DNA from: Rhodospirillales bacterium 70-18
GTDB lineage: Bacteria > Pseudomonadota > Alphaproteobacteria > Acetobacterales > Acetobacteraceae
Assembly: GCA_001899585.1 (NCBI GenBank)
Contig: MKWE01000007.1
Coordinates: 57,220-121,219, forward strand
Reading direction: 5' to 3'
Length of the DNA stretch: 64,000 nt
The notes beneath the pieces are model-generated. The model was given only the letters and a program-made list of their open reading frames with translations, ran no database searches and was not told the origin of the DNA. Numbering within the stretch: position 1 is the stretch's first letter; every line of letters begins with the position of its first letter. Both the position numbers and the translations under genes were made by a program. Of the stretch, positions 45,876 to 54,844 are shown piece by piece.

Positions 45876-47144
45876 TCAGGCCTTCTCGAAGTCGATCCGC
45901 TCGGCGACCGGCAGGCCCTGGAGGTGGCGACGCAGGCAGTCCAGGCCGAGTTCCACCGCGCCGAGCCGGATCCATTCCCGCCCGCCCAGGATGCGCGCGC
46001 GGCGCACCACGCTGCCAGTTTCGGCGGCGATGGCGACCCAGATGGTGCCGCCGAGATCCATGCGGTCGGCGCCCTCGTCGAGGTCGATCAGCACCGCCAT
46101 GCCATGGCTGGCGCCGGCGGCGGCGCGGGCGGTCCCGGCCACGGCGCCGGCCAGCGCCTCGTCGTATTCGCCCACCTCGCGCGCCGGCAGCCCGACGGCG
46201 GCCAGCAGCTGCGCCGGGTCGCGCGAGGCGGTGGCGCGGCGCAGCACGGCCTCGCCGCCCGGCAGTGGCAGCAGGCGCATGGCGATCTGGCCGCCGGTGA
46301 AGCTCTCCACCAGCGCCAGCGTCGCCGCCTGGGACTGCAGCGCGGCCAGCACCACACCCTCCAGCGTCTGGTCGTCCTCGGCGATGATGAAATTGCCCAG
46401 GCGGCGGCGCACCTCGGCATCGACCGGCGCCAGCTTGCGGGCGACATCCTCCGGGTCGCTGCCGCGGATGGTCAGCTTGGTCTCGATCTGCGGGTAATGG
46501 GCGCGGAAGCCCAGCTTCACACTGCCATCCGGCCCCAGCGCCTCCACGCCCGCCAGCAGCGAGTCGACATGCGACTCGCCCAGGCCGTAGCCGTGGTAGC
46601 GCTTCAGCCGGATGGTGGCCGGGGCGCCGCTGCGGGCGAGCAGGCGGGGGATGATCTGCTCCTCCAGCATGCGGCGCAGCTCGCGCGGCACGCCGGGGGT
46701 GAAGAAGAAGCGGGCGCCGCCGATATCCATCGCGAAGCCGCAGGCGGTGCCGATCGGGTTGTCCAGCATCTCGGCGCCGGCCGGCAGCATGGCCTGCTTG
46801 CGGTTGTTGGGCGGCATCGCCCGGCCGCGGCGGGTGAAGAACCCCTCCATCTTCTCCAGCCATTCCTCGTGCAGCACCAGCTCCACGCCGGCGGCCTGGG
46901 CGGCGATCTCCTGGGACAGGTCGTCCACCGTCGGGCCCAGCCCACCATTGACGATGACGATGTCGGCCCGCCCGCCAGCCAGCCGGAAGGCGGACAGCAG
47001 GCTGTCGCGGTCGTCGCCGACGGTGGTGCCCCAGACCACCGACAGGCCGGCATCCTCCAGCTTCTGGGTCATGTAGCTGAAATTGGTGTTGACGATCTTG
47101 CCGGTGAGGACCTCGTCGCCCGTACAGACGATCTCGATGCGCAT
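45876..47144 (-). CDS. cinA: CinA family protein (competence/damage-inducible protein A)
   Basis: A 422-residue protein. The N-terminal MoaB/MogA-like domain (ADP-ribose pyrophosphatase-type) has IEIVCTGDEVLTGKI and VNGGLGPTVDDLSQE. The C-terminal PncC-like NMN deamidase domain is divergent: the usual AESCTGG reads VESFTGG, and the downstream motif is loose, so deamidase activity is doubtful. The length is normal for full CinA. It stands alone between PatB and the CxxC membrane protein. Confidence 0.87.
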   Translation of the reverse strand: MRIEIVCTGDEVLTGKIVNTNFSYMTQKLEDAGLSVVWGTTVGDDRDSLLSAFRLAGGRADIVIVNGGLGPTVDDLSQEIAAQAAGVELVLHEEWLEKMEGFFTRRGRAMPPNNRKQAMLPAGAEMLDNPIGTACGFAMDIGGARFFFTPGVPRELRRMLEEQIIPRLLARSGAPATIRLKRYHGYGLGESHVDSLLAGVEALGPDGSVKLGFRAHYPQIETKLTIRGSDPEDVARKLAPVDAEVRRRLGNFIIAEDDQTLEGVVLAALQSQAATLALVESFTGGQIAMRLLPLPGGEAVLRRATASRDPAQLLAAVGLPAREVGEYDEALAGAVAGTARAAAGASHGMAVLIDLDEGADRMDLGGTIWVAIAAETGSVVRRARILGGREWIRLGAVELGLDCLRRHLQGLPVAERIDFEKA

Positions 47145-47316
47145 GCTGGCTCCCGCTTGCTGGACGCTGCCCCGTGCGGGGACGTGGGCCGCCAGCCTAG
47201 AGAGTGATGACCGGAGGTGGAATTACCGAATGTCTGAATCACGCGACAAAACAAAGAGCTGGAGCCGGGTGCCTTCGCCTGTCAGGAGGCATCCGGCTCC
47301 GGCAGCGCGGCGGGGG

Positions 47317-47898
47317 CTACGGCGTGCCGGGCGGCTGGTCGGGGTGGTCCACCCGGTCGCGGTAGCCCTGCGCGTCGGCGTATGCGGCGAAGCGGGCATA
47401 GCGGCGATGCGCGCCGGCCACCGGCGTGGCGTGCTTGATCGGGCAGAAATGCTGCTCCGTGCGGCTGGCCAGTTCGCTCGCATAGGCCAGCACGCCATTG
47501 CTGTAGCCGCAATAGACGCAGTTCAGCTTCTCGATGGCATTGAGGTAGCCGAGGCGGTGGCGGTCGATGACGACATAGTCCGACCGGCGGACCTTCGGGA
47601 TGCCATAGACCGGGAAGCAGATCGCCTGGTACAGCGTCACGAACAGGTCGGTCAGCATCAGCGGCACGATCAGGCTGTAGATCACCGGGGCGGTCAGCCA
47701 GACCAGCACGCCCGCGCCGCGGATGACGGCCAGCAGGCTCCGGCGCAGCTTTTTCTGCTCCGCGCGCAACTGCCGCGACATCGCCACCACGCTGGCCTCC
47801 GCCTCCGCCGCGTGGCCGCGCCATTCGGTGATGGCCTCGTCGAGTTCGTGCTCGGCGCGGTCGATCCGCTGCCGTAGCGCGGCCATCCTGTCGTTCAT
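47317..47898 (-). CDS. Conserved membrane protein of unknown function with CxxC...CPIKH motif
   Basis: A 193-residue protein of no recognised function. It has an N-terminal predicted coiled coil (residues 5-55), a hydrophobic region of about two helices (60-100), then a charged domain with YVVIDRHRLGYLNAIEKLNC. Cys127 and Cys130 form a CxxC, and Cys152 with His156 (FCPIKH) could complete a metal site. Cys94 lies at the membrane end. The C-terminal part looks highly conserved in character. ATG 47898 has GGGGAAGG upstream. It is single-gene, between cinA and tRNA-Pro. Confidence 0.7.
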   Translation of the reverse strand: MNDRMAALRQRIDRAEHELDEAITEWRGHAAEAEASVVAMSRQLRAEQKKLRRSLLAVIRGAGVLVWLTAPVIYSLIVPLMLTDLFVTLYQAICFPVYGIPKVRRSDYVVIDRHRLGYLNAIEKLNCVYCGYSNGVLAYASELASRTEQHFCPIKHATPVAGAHRRYARFAAYADAQGYRDRVDHPDQPPGTP

Positions 47899-48009
47899 GC
47901 GCGGACCTTCCCCGGATGCCGGGCATGGCTCCCACCAGCTCAAGGCTACGCTGTCCGGGCACATGGAGCATGCGATTTCGAATTGCGGCGATAACCGAAT
48001 GGGGGGAAT

Positions 48010-48086
48010 TGGTCGGAGCGGCGGGATTCGAACCCACGACCCCCAGTCCCCCAGACTGATGCGCTACCAGGCTGCGCTACGCTCCG
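48010..48086 (-). tRNA. tRNA-Pro (anticodon GGG)
   Basis: A 77-base cloverleaf: acceptor CGGAGCG pairs with CGCTCCG, D-arm GCGCAGCCTGGTAGCGC, anticodon loop CTGGGGG (GGG), T-arm GTGGGTTCGAATCCC, discriminator A and an encoded CCA. The gene lies downstream of merR on the same strand. Confidence 0.97.
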
Positions 48087-48145
48087 ACCGACGGGGAGGC
48101 TCCTTTAGCAGCGCCGCGCCGGCACCGCAACGCAGGATGCGCGTA

Positions 48146-48721
48146 TTACGGCAGCAGCGCGCGCAATGCTTCCAGTTCGCGCAGGGTGGCGGCCAGCACG
48201 GCGCGCAGGCGCTCCGCCTCGGCGCGGGCACCGTCCGCCGGCTCGCCGGCACGCGGCGCGGCACGGGCCGGACGCGGCGGCGCGGCGGGGGGTGCGGCCG
48301 GCGGCAGGCCGGGCATCGGCAGTTGTGGCTCGTCGTCGAGCGGCGGCGCGGCGGCGCGCTCGGCCTCCGCCTCGGCCTGTTCGTCCGGGGTCGGCGGCGG
48401 AATGTCGTCGGATAGCTTGCCGCCGCCCTCGCGCAGCAGGCGCTGCACGCCCTTGATCGTATAGCCCTGAATATACAGCAGATCCGAAATCCGCCGAAGC
48501 AGCGCGATGTCGTCGGGCCGGTAGTAGCGCCGGCCGCCGCCGCGCTTCAGCGGCTTCACCTGCGGAAACCGCGTCTCCCAGAAGCGCAGCACGTGCTGCG
48601 GGATATGCAGTTCGTCCGCCACCTCGCTGATGGTGCGGAAGGCGTTGGGCGCCTTGCGCGGCTTGGCGCCTTTCGGGTCCGCGGGGTCGAAATGGTCGGC
48701 CAGCGCGTCGCTGCCGCTCAT
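48146..48721 (-). CDS. MerR family transcriptional regulator
   Basis: A 191-residue protein. The MerR helix-turn-helix spans about residues 28-95 ([40 protein letters not shown]). The C-terminal half is Ala/Pro-rich with a short Leu/Arg coiled tail and has no metal-binding cysteines. It belongs to the group encoded beside ihfA in alphaproteobacteria; its target is not known here. The start overlaps the ihfA stop (ATGA). Confidence 0.87.
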   Translation of the reverse strand: MSGSDALADHFDPADPKGAKPRKAPNAFRTISEVADELHIPQHVLRFWETRFPQVKPLKRGGGRRYYRPDDIALLRRISDLLYIQGYTIKGVQRLLREGGGKLSDDIPPPTPDEQAEAEAERAAAPPLDDEPQLPMPGLPPAAPPAAPPRPARAAPRAGEPADGARAEAERLRAVLAATLRELEALRALLP

Positions 48722-49029
48722 TCGTCATCTCCCGCCGGCGGCGGGGTGTGATTGACATGCGCCTTCAGCACCTGGCTGGGGCGGAACACCAGCACACGGC
48801 GCGGCAGGATCGGCACCTCCACCCCGGTTTTCGGGTTGCGGCCGATCCGGCGCCCCTTCTGGCGCACAGAAAAGGTTCCGAACCCGCTGATTTTGACGGA
48901 TTCTCCCGCTTCAAGCGCACGGCACATGCGCTCCAGCACCGTCTCAAGAAGATCGGCGGATTCGTTACGGGAGAGCCCGACCTCGGTATAGATCGTCTCG
49001 GTCAGATGCGCGCGCGTGACAGTGTTCAT
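48718..49029 (-). CDS. ihfA: Integration host factor subunit alpha
   Basis: A 103-residue HU/IHF-fold DNA-bending protein. [20 protein letters not shown] is the family signature, [20 protein letters not shown] the DNA-contacting arm. It forms a heterodimer with IhfB. ATG 49029 gives the standard N-terminus [15 protein letters not shown] consensus IHF site lies upstream, suggesting autoregulation. It is cotranslated with merR. Confidence 0.95.
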   Translation of the reverse strand: MNTVTRAHLTETIYTEVGLSRNESADLLETVLERMCRALEAGESVKISGFGTFSVRQKGRRIGRNPKTGVEVPILPRRVLVFRPSQVLKAHVNHTPPPAGDDE

Positions 49030-49065
49030 GTGCCAGACGCTATGCAGCCGGGCGCGCCTCGTCAA

Positions 49066-49078
49066 CAATAGTCTGATA
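49066..49078 (-). promoter_or_regulatory. Consensus IHF binding site upstream of ihfA
   Basis: TATCAGACTATTG on the - strand fits the IHF consensus WATCARNNNNTTR at every constrained position. It ends 37 bases before the ihfA ATG in a short AT-rich patch, where self-control of IHF would act. The match is to a short consensus, so chance is possible. Confidence 0.5.
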
Positions 49079-49123
49079 TCAATTGCTTGCGACGCGACGA
49101 TTTCCCGGCCGCAAAGCCGCCCG

Positions 49124-50200
49124 CTACAGCCGGATCAGCGCCGATCCCCAGGTGAGGCCGCCGCCCAGCGCCTCCATCAGAATAAGCTGCCCCGGCCGGA
49201 TCCGCCCGTCGGCATAGGCCGCGGCCAGCGCCAGCGGAATGGAGGCGGCCGAGGTGTTGGCGTGCTGGTCCACCGTCACCACCACCTTCTCGGCCGGCAG
49301 CCCGATGCGACGGCCGACCGCCTCGATGATGCGCATGTTGGCCTGGTGCGGCACCAGCCAGTCGACATCCGCGCCGGTCAGCCCGTTGGCCACCAGCGCC
49401 TCGCCCACCGCCTCGGCCAGCCGCGTGACGGCGTGGCGGAACACCTCGCGGCCGTTCATCACCAGATGGCCCGGCTTGTCCGGCTGGCCCACCGCGCCAT
49501 CGACGTACAGGATGTCGGCAAGGTCGCCCTGGGCGTGCAGATGGGTGGACAGGATGCCGCGCGCGGAAGCACCGCCGGCCCCGCCCGCCTCGGCGCGCAG
49601 CAGCACCGCGCCGGCGCCGTCGCCGAACAGCACGCAGGTGCCGCGGTCCTGCCAGTTCATGATACGCGAATACACCTCGGCGCCGATCACCAGCACGTTG
49701 CGCACCTGCCCGGCGCGGATCATCGCGTCGGCCACCGACAGGCCGTAGATGAAGCCGCTGCAGGCCGCCGAAAGGTCGAAGCCGAAGCCGCCGGCGCCCA
49801 ACGCCGCCTGCACCCGCACGGCGGTAGCCGGAAACGCCTGGTCGGGCGTGGCGGTGGCCAGGATGATCGCGTCCACCGCCCCGGCAGCGACGCCCGCGTC
49901 CGCCAGGGCCGCGCGGGCCGCCTGGGTGGCCATGAAGGCGCAGGTCTCGTGCGGGGCGGCGATATGGCGCTGGCGGATGCCGGTGCGCTCGCGGATCCAG
50001 GCGTCGGAGGTGTCGACGGTCTTCGCCAGCTCGTCGTTGCTCACCGCATGCTCGGGCAGGTACGCCCCGATGCCGGCCAGCACCGCGCGCAGGTGCGGGG
50101 CCGCGCTGCCCGCGGGCGCGCTCACCGGGCCGGCAGCGGCATCATCGCGCCCCGGCGAGGCGGGAGCCGCCGACGCTTCCCTGGCCGTCACTTGATCCAT
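49124..50200 (-). CDS. fabH: Beta-ketoacyl-ACP synthase III
   Basis: Up to 358 residues. It condenses acetyl-CoA with malonyl-ACP to start fatty acid synthesis. The catalytic triad is visible: Cys in [13 protein letters not shown], His in [12 protein letters not shown], Asn in [18 protein letters not shown] 50200 gives an extra Ala/Pro-rich N-terminus of about 36 residues and overlaps plsX by 59 bases. GTG 50125, just past the plsX stop, would give a normal-length enzyme and may be the real start. It is coupled to plsX. Confidence 0.93.
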   Translation of the reverse strand: MDQVTAREASAAPASPGRDDAAAGPVSAPAGSAAPHLRAVLAGIGAYLPEHAVSNDELAKTVDTSDAWIRERTGIRQRHIAAPHETCAFMATQAARAALADAGVAAGAVDAIILATATPDQAFPATAVRVQAALGAGGFGFDLSAACSGFIYGLSVADAMIRAGQVRNVLVIGAEVYSRIMNWQDRGTCVLFGDGAGAVLLRAEAGGAGGASARGILSTHLHAQGDLADILYVDGAVGQPDKPGHLVMNGREVFRHAVTRLAEAVGEALVANGLTGADVDWLVPHQANMRIIEAVGRRIGLPAEKVVVTVDQHANTSAASIPLALAAAYADGRIRPGQLILMEALGGGLTWGSALIRL

Positions 50201-51236
50201 TCTTGGGTCCCATCCCCGGCTGCAGCTCGACGATTTTCGCCAGGCCGTCGCGTATGCCGTCGTTGAAGCGATGCACCACCATGTCCATGGCCACGTCCAC
50301 CGCATGCGCGAAGCCCTGCGCATCGGTGCCGCCATGCGATTTCACCACCACGCCGCCCAGGCCGAGCATCACGGCGCCGTTGTAGCGGCGCGGGTCCAGC
50401 CACTCGCGCAGCCGCTCCAGCCCCGGGCGGGCCAGCAGGTAGCCGATGCGCGCGGCCAGCGAGGAGGAGAACACCTCGCGCAGCATCTGGCCCATCAGCT
50501 TCAGCGCGCCCTCGCCGGTCTTGAGCGCCACGTTGCCGGTGAAACCGTCGGTCACGATCACGTCGGTGGTGCCGGCGGCGATGTCGTGGCCTTCCACGAA
50601 GCCGTGGAACTGGCCGCTCAGGTGGCTGACCTTCAGCACCTCGGCCGCCTGGCGGATGCGCTCGTCGCCCTTCAGCTCCTCGGAGCCGACATTGAGCAGG
50701 CCGATGGTGGGGGCGGTGAGGCCGAGCACGGTGCGGGCGAACACGTCGCCCATCACGGCGAACTCCACCAGGTTGCGCACGTCGCACAGCACGTTGGCGC
50801 CGAGGTCGAGCATCACCACGTCGCCGCGCGCCGAGGGGCCGATGGCGGCCATGGCCGGGCGGTCGATGCCGGGCAGCGACTTGATGACGATCTTGGCCAG
50901 CGCCAGCAGCGCGCCGGTATTGCCGGCCGAGACCACGCCAGCCGCCTCGCCGCCCGCCACCGCGTCGATCGCCAGGCGCATGGAGGCTCCGCGCAGGCGC
51001 AGCGCGGCGGTGGGCTTGAGGTCGCCGGCGATCACCTCGGCGGTATGACGGATGGTGCAGGCGCCCGCCGCCCGCTTGTGGCGGGCCAGCAGCGGCAGCA
51101 GGCGCGGCTCGTCGCCCACCAGCAGGAAGCGGGCACCGGGGTGCCGCTCCGCCGCGATGGCCAAGCCGGCGACAACGATGTCGGGGGCGCCGTCGCCCCC
51201 CATCGCGTCGATTGCCAAGGTTAACTGATCCGTCAA
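50142..51236 (-). CDS. plsX: Phosphate acyltransferase PlsX
   Basis: About 364 residues. It makes acyl-phosphate from acyl-ACP for phospholipid synthesis. LAIDAMGGDGAPDIVVAGLA is the PlsX N-terminus, and SAGNTGALLALA, MLDLGANVLC and TDGFTGNVALKTGEG are conserved. The start is uncertain. TTG 51236 places the protein at family length; an ATG at 51323 would add 29 unrelated residues. The C-terminal 25 residues extend past the usual fold into the fabH overlap. Confidence 0.92.
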   Translation of the reverse strand: MTDQLTLAIDAMGGDGAPDIVVAGLAIAAERHPGARFLLVGDEPRLLPLLARHKRAAGACTIRHTAEVIAGDLKPTAALRLRGASMRLAIDAVAGGEAAGVVSAGNTGALLALAKIVIKSLPGIDRPAMAAIGPSARGDVVMLDLGANVLCDVRNLVEFAVMGDVFARTVLGLTAPTIGLLNVGSEELKGDERIRQAAEVLKVSHLSGQFHGFVEGHDIAAGTTDVIVTDGFTGNVALKTGEGALKLMGQMLREVFSSSLAARIGYLLARPGLERLREWLDPRRYNGAVMLGLGGVVVKSHGGTDAQGFAHAVDVAMDMVVHRFNDGIRDGLAKIVELQPGMGPKNGSSDGQGSVGGSRLAGAR

Positions 51237-51417
51237 GGCCGCATGCCGCCGAATCGCTTCTCCGAACACGGAGCCACGCTGCCCTGCATGCGCCAGACAC
51301 TGCCGTATCGCAAGCCCTGGCACACCCGACTCATCGGTCGGGGCGCCGAAAGCCAGCGTCTGTCGAAGCCGCCCACAGGATGAGGGACCGCGCTACCGAG
51401 GGCGTGCGCGCGCCCGG

Positions 51418-51621
51418 TCAGGCGCGAACAGCGCCCTTCAGTGCCTTGCCAGCGCCCACGACCTCGCGCCCATCGTAATGGCCGCAATGGCTGCAGACGT
51501 GGTGCGGGCGCTTCAGCTCGCCGCAATTGGCGCACTCGGCATTGGCCTGCGGGACCAGCGCCTGGTGGCTGCGCCGCATGCCCTGCCGCGAGGGCGAGGT
51601 CTTCTTCTTAGGTACGGCCAT
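51418..51621 (-). CDS. rpmF: 50S ribosomal protein L32
   Basis: A 67-residue protein beginning [20 protein letters not shown]. It has a zinc ribbon of two CxxC pairs (Cys30/33 and Cys43/46), so it is the zinc-binding form. It is followed by plsX after 181 bases with no other gene, and preceded by yceD, the usual order. Confidence 0.96.
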   Translation of the reverse strand: MAVPKKKTSPSRQGMRRSHQALVPQANAECANCGELKRPHHVCSHCGHYDGREVVGAGKALKGAVRA

Positions 51622-51813
51622 GGGACAATGCCCCTCCGGTCTGCGTGAGCACCAATCCCGGCCCGACAGGCAGCACGCCTGTGGACCGGACGGGTGTGGT
51701 CACTTAATGGCAATAACGCGAGCCGCGCCGTCTAGCAGAGGCCCCCTGCCCCTGCAAGCCACGGCGTATCATGCCTCCCATCGTGGCGCCGGGCGACGCC
51801 GCGGACGGGGAGC

Positions 51814-52350
51814 CTACTCCAGCCGTTTCAGCCGGGCCAGCGCGGCGAACGGCGATTCGGCCGCCTCGGTCGCGGCATCGGGCAGCGTCGCATCCGGCCG
51901 GCGCGGATAGGGGTCCAGCACCAGTGCCAGTTGCTCGGCCGCCGCCTCGCCGAGGTCGATCGTGCCGCCGCGATAGGGGATTTCGTCGTCCGACTCGGGA
52001 TCGAGCACCGCGTCGTCCTCCTCGTCCTCCTGCTCCGCCACGTCCGCCTCGGGCACGAAGCGCACGCGGAACCGCTCGGCCACCACCGCCTCGAACTCCT
52101 CCAGCGACACCACGCAGACGCGCACCAGCCGCGCGTCCAACTCGCCCTCGGCCAACACCACACCGCGCGGCTCCAGCGTCAGATGGAAGCGGCAGGACAG
52201 GCCCAGCACCGCCGGTATGCCCATGCGGCGGGCCAGGGCGGCGCATTCCGCGGCATCGGCCTGGACCAGCTGATCACGCCCGGCGCCGCCGATCCGCTCG
52301 ACGGCGAGCGGTCGGTGCAACTCCGGGAGGTCGTCATGCAGGTCGCTCAT
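51814..52350 (-). CDS. yceD: YceD family (DUF177) protein
   Basis: A 178-residue acidic protein. The C-terminal part has the DUF177 segment DEIPYRGGTIDLGEAAAEQL, then ALVLDPYPRRP. YceD proteins are encoded next to rpmF and are linked to 23S rRNA or large-subunit maturation. The usual CxxC pair of many members is not visible here. The start overlaps the chaperone gene stop (ATGA). A 192-base gap before rpmF shows no gene and may hold the rpmF promoter. Confidence 0.88.
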   Translation of the reverse strand: MSDLHDDLPELHRPLAVERIGGAGRDQLVQADAAECAALARRMGIPAVLGLSCRFHLTLEPRGVVLAEGELDARLVRVCVVSLEEFEAVVAERFRVRFVPEADVAEQEDEEDDAVLDPESDDEIPYRGGTIDLGEAAAEQLALVLDPYPRRPDATLPDAATEAAESPFAALARLKRLE

Positions 52351-52898
52351 GCAGCCTCCGCCGGCGGCAGGAACGCCACCACGCCGCGCAGCAGGTCGGC
52401 GGCCGCTTGCCCGGCCAGGAAGGCGTCCTGCGCCAGCGCCAGCCGCGCCAGCGCCGCGGGGTGGGCCGGGTCCGGCGCTTCGGCAGCGCCACGCCAGACA
52501 TTGCGCCGCAGCGCCTCGGCCAGCAGCACGGCGTCGCCGGCCGCCAGCGCGCCCTGGTAGGCGGCGGCGCGGCCATGGAATGCCTCCCACATCTGCTTGA
52601 CCTTCTTGCCCACCGACAGGTCGCTGACCCCCATTTCCCGCAAATTCAGGTCCATATCGTGGAACATTGCGTCAAACAGCGCCTGCGCCAGTGCCGGGCC
52701 CGGCACCGGCAGGGCCTGCAACCGGCGGATCACCAGGAAGGCGTGCAGCCCCACCATGTCGAACCGCCCGTCCAGCGTGTCGGGCACCCCCAGCACGCTG
52801 TAGAAATACGGATCGCGCGCCGCCGCCACCGCCTGGCAGTACAACTCATAGCCCGCCCGCTCCTGGCGGCCGCCGCGCAGGAAGCCAAATACACCCAT
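52347..52898 (-). CDS. Ubiquinol-cytochrome c chaperone family protein (CBP3-like)
   Basis: A 183-residue protein of the Ubiq_cyt_C_chap family. GYELYCQAVAAARDPYFYSV, then LGVPDTLDGRFDMVGLHAFL, and FDAMFHDMDLNLREMGVSDL are characteristic. Mitochondrial CBP3 helps cytochrome b biogenesis in the bc1 complex; the bacterial role is assumed similar. It is divergent from the BamE/SmpA-like lipoprotein gene. Confidence 0.9.
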   Translation of the reverse strand: MGVFGFLRGGRQERAGYELYCQAVAAARDPYFYSVLGVPDTLDGRFDMVGLHAFLVIRRLQALPVPGPALAQALFDAMFHDMDLNLREMGVSDLSVGKKVKQMWEAFHGRAAAYQGALAAGDAVLLAEALRRNVWRGAAEAPDPAHPAALARLALAQDAFLAGQAAADLLRGVVAFLPPAEAA

Positions 52899-53049
52899 CT
52901 CACCCTTGCTCCAGGCCCGCCACCGGGGCCACGGTCTTTATTGACACGCGGGGTCCGGCATGACACGCCGTAGACGTAGCGTGATGGGCGCCCGGGTCAA
53001 TCGCATTCGGACGCCGCCCAGCTCCACCGCGTATCGAGAGGATGCCAGC

Positions 53050-53628
53050 TTGCGCCCCCCTGCCCCCGTCTCGACGCCCCGTTGCGTCCCTTCGGCTCCC
53101 ACCGGCTCGACGCCCGCCCGCCGCCGGCTGCTGCCGCTGGCGCTGCTCGCCGCCCTGGCCAGCAGCGGCCTGGCCGGCTGCGGCCTGCCTGATTTCATGA
53201 CCTACCCGCCGCAGGTGCGCGGCAACCGGGTGGACGCCGACGCGATGAAGGAGCTGGTGCCCGGCACCACCACCACCAAGGACGTGGTCGCCCTGATCGG
53301 CTCGCCCACCGCCCACGCCACCTTCGACGACAACACCTGGCTCTATATCGGCGAGATGACCAAGCCGGTGATCGGCGGCACCAACGAGGTGCGCAGCCAG
53401 GAGGTCGTGGCGCTGACCTTCGACCAGTCCGGCGTGCTGCGCGGCGTGGAGCAGAAATCCAAGAAGGACTCGCTGCCGGTCAGCGTGGTCGCCCGCACCA
53501 CCCCCGCGCCGGGCAGCGACTCGACCTTCCTGCAACAGTTGCTCGGCAATGTGGGTCGCTTCACCCCCGGCACCGGCAGCAGCCTGGGCACCACCGGCTC
53601 CGGCCGCGGCGTCTCCGGCAACTACTGA
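53050..53628 (+). CDS. bamE: BamE/SmpA-like outer-membrane lipoprotein
   Basis: About 192 residues. The lipobox LAGC (SSGLAGCGLP) follows a hydrophobic stretch after RRR, so the mature protein is lipidated. The SmpA/OmlA region includes VDADAMKELVPGTTTTKDVV, then ALIGSPTAHATFDDNTWLYI. BamE supports the BAM complex in outer-membrane protein assembly. TTG 53050 with GAGAGG upstream is chosen as the start closest to the signal; ATGs at 52960 and 52984 give longer leaders. The C-terminus is Gly/Ser-rich. Confidence 0.85.
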   Translation: MRPPAPVSTPRCVPSAPTGSTPARRRLLPLALLAALASSGLAGCGLPDFMTYPPQVRGNRVDADAMKELVPGTTTTKDVVALIGSPTAHATFDDNTWLYIGEMTKPVIGGTNEVRSQEVVALTFDQSGVLRGVEQKSKKDSLPVSVVARTTPAPGSDSTFLQQLLGNVGRFTPGTGSSLGTTGSGRGVSGNY

Positions 53629-53655
53629 CCGTCGTCGCCTGACCGGCGACGACGG
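53629..53655. terminator. Perfect GC-rich hairpin between convergent genes
   Basis: CCGTCGTCGCC (53629-53639) pairs completely with GGCGACGACGG (53645-53655) around a 5-base loop. It directly follows the bamE stop and lies before the convergent MFS stop. There is no U-tract, so it would act as a stability or bidirectional pausing element and is not a classical intrinsic terminator. Confidence 0.6.
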
Positions 53656-53674
53656 GGCGGCCAGCCGCGCCGGC

Positions 53675-54844
53675 TCAGGCCAGCGCGGCCCGGCGCGCAT
53701 GGGTGGCGCGGTGCCACAGCACCAGCCCCATCGCCACCAGCACCGGCGGCACCACCGAGGCGTTCACCACCACCCAGCCGCTGTGGTTCTGCAGCGCGCC
53801 GGAGGTGAAGGCGGTGATGGTCACCGTGGTGAACACGATGAAGTCGTTGGCCGCCTGCGCCCGCACCCGCTCGCCGGCGTCATGGGCCGTGGCCAGCAGC
53901 GCCGTGGCGCCGACGAACATGAAGTTCCACCCCAGGCCCAGCAGCGCCAGCGCCAGCATGAAATGCACCTGCGTCGGCTCGGCCAGCGAGAACGCGGCGC
54001 AGCCCAGGCACAGCAGCCCGCCGGTCACGATCACCCGGTGCACGCCGAAGCGCTGGATCAGCCGCCCGGTCACGAAGCCGGGCGCGAACATGGCGATGGC
54101 GTGGGCACGGATGACATCGGTGCTCTGGTCCACCCCGAAGCCGCACAGCATCATCTGCAACGGCGTCGCCGCCATGATGAGGTTCATCGTGCCGTAGCCC
54201 ACCAGCCCGGCGATCACCGCGGTCACGAAGGCCGGCCGGCCCATCAGCACCCGCAGCGGCGTCGGCGAGGCGACGCGCGGCGGCGCCGGCGGCAGCTCGA
54301 TAAAGGCGATCAGCACCAGCGACACCAGCGGCAGCAGCGCCAGGCACGCATAGGTGCCCAGGAACAGCACCGGCCCGGCCAACTCCTTGGTGTGCTTCAC
54401 CAGTTCCGGCCCCAGGATCGCCGAGACCACGCCGCCGGCCATCACCAGCGCGATCGCCCGCGCCCGCGCCTGCGGCCTGGCCACTTCCGAGGCGGCGAAA
54501 CGGTAATGCTGGCCGATGCCGAACCCCACCCCCATCGGCAGCGAGCCGAGGCAGTACAGCAGGAAATCGCCCCGCCAGACCCCCACGAAATAGGTCAGCG
54601 TGCCCAGCAGCATCGCCGTGGCGCCCACCATGAACCCGACCCGCCGACCCAGCCGCGCGAAGATGATCCCGGCCGGGATGGAGGCCGCCATGGTGCCCAG
54701 CATCTGCAACGCATAGGGCACGGTGGCCAGCGTCTTGTCGGGCGACAGCGAGTAGCCGATCAGCGCGCTCATCGCCACCTGGCTGATCCCGGCGGCATTG
54801 ACCAGCGCCTGGCAGGTGAACAGCAGCCAGACGTTCCGGTTCAT
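53675..54844 (-). CDS. MFS transporter (DHA-like)
   Basis: A 389-residue protein with about 12 hydrophobic helices. It begins MNRNVWLLFTCQALVNAAGI. The motif A region is IIFARLGRRVGFMVG, repeated in the second half as GRLIQRFGVHRVIV. It is the last gene of the riboflavin/thiamine operon and overlaps thiL (ATGA). The substrate is unknown; a vitamin link is possible only by position. Confidence 0.85.
   Translation of the reverse strand: MNRNVWLLFTCQALVNAAGISQVAMSALIGYSLSPDKTLATVPYALQMLGTMAASIPAGIIFARLGRRVGFMVGATAMLLGTLTYFVGVWRGDFLLYCLGSLPMGVGFGIGQHYRFAASEVARPQARARAIALVMAGGVVSAILGPELVKHTKELAGPVLFLGTYACLALLPLVSLVLIAFIELPPAPPRVASPTPLRVLMGRPAFVTAVIAGLVGYGTMNLIMAATPLQMMLCGFGVDQSTDVIRAHAIAMFAPGFVTGRLIQRFGVHRVIVTGGLLCLGCAAFSLAEPTQVHFMLALALLGLGWNFMFVGATALLATAHDAGERVRAQAANDFIVFTTVTITAFTSGALQNHSGWVVVNASVVPPVLVAMGLVLWHRATHARRAALA

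Noticed and set aside
52942..52990. TTGACA as a promoter for the lipoprotein gene
   Set aside because: No convincing -10 hexamer lies 16-18 bases downstream, so it was not listed.
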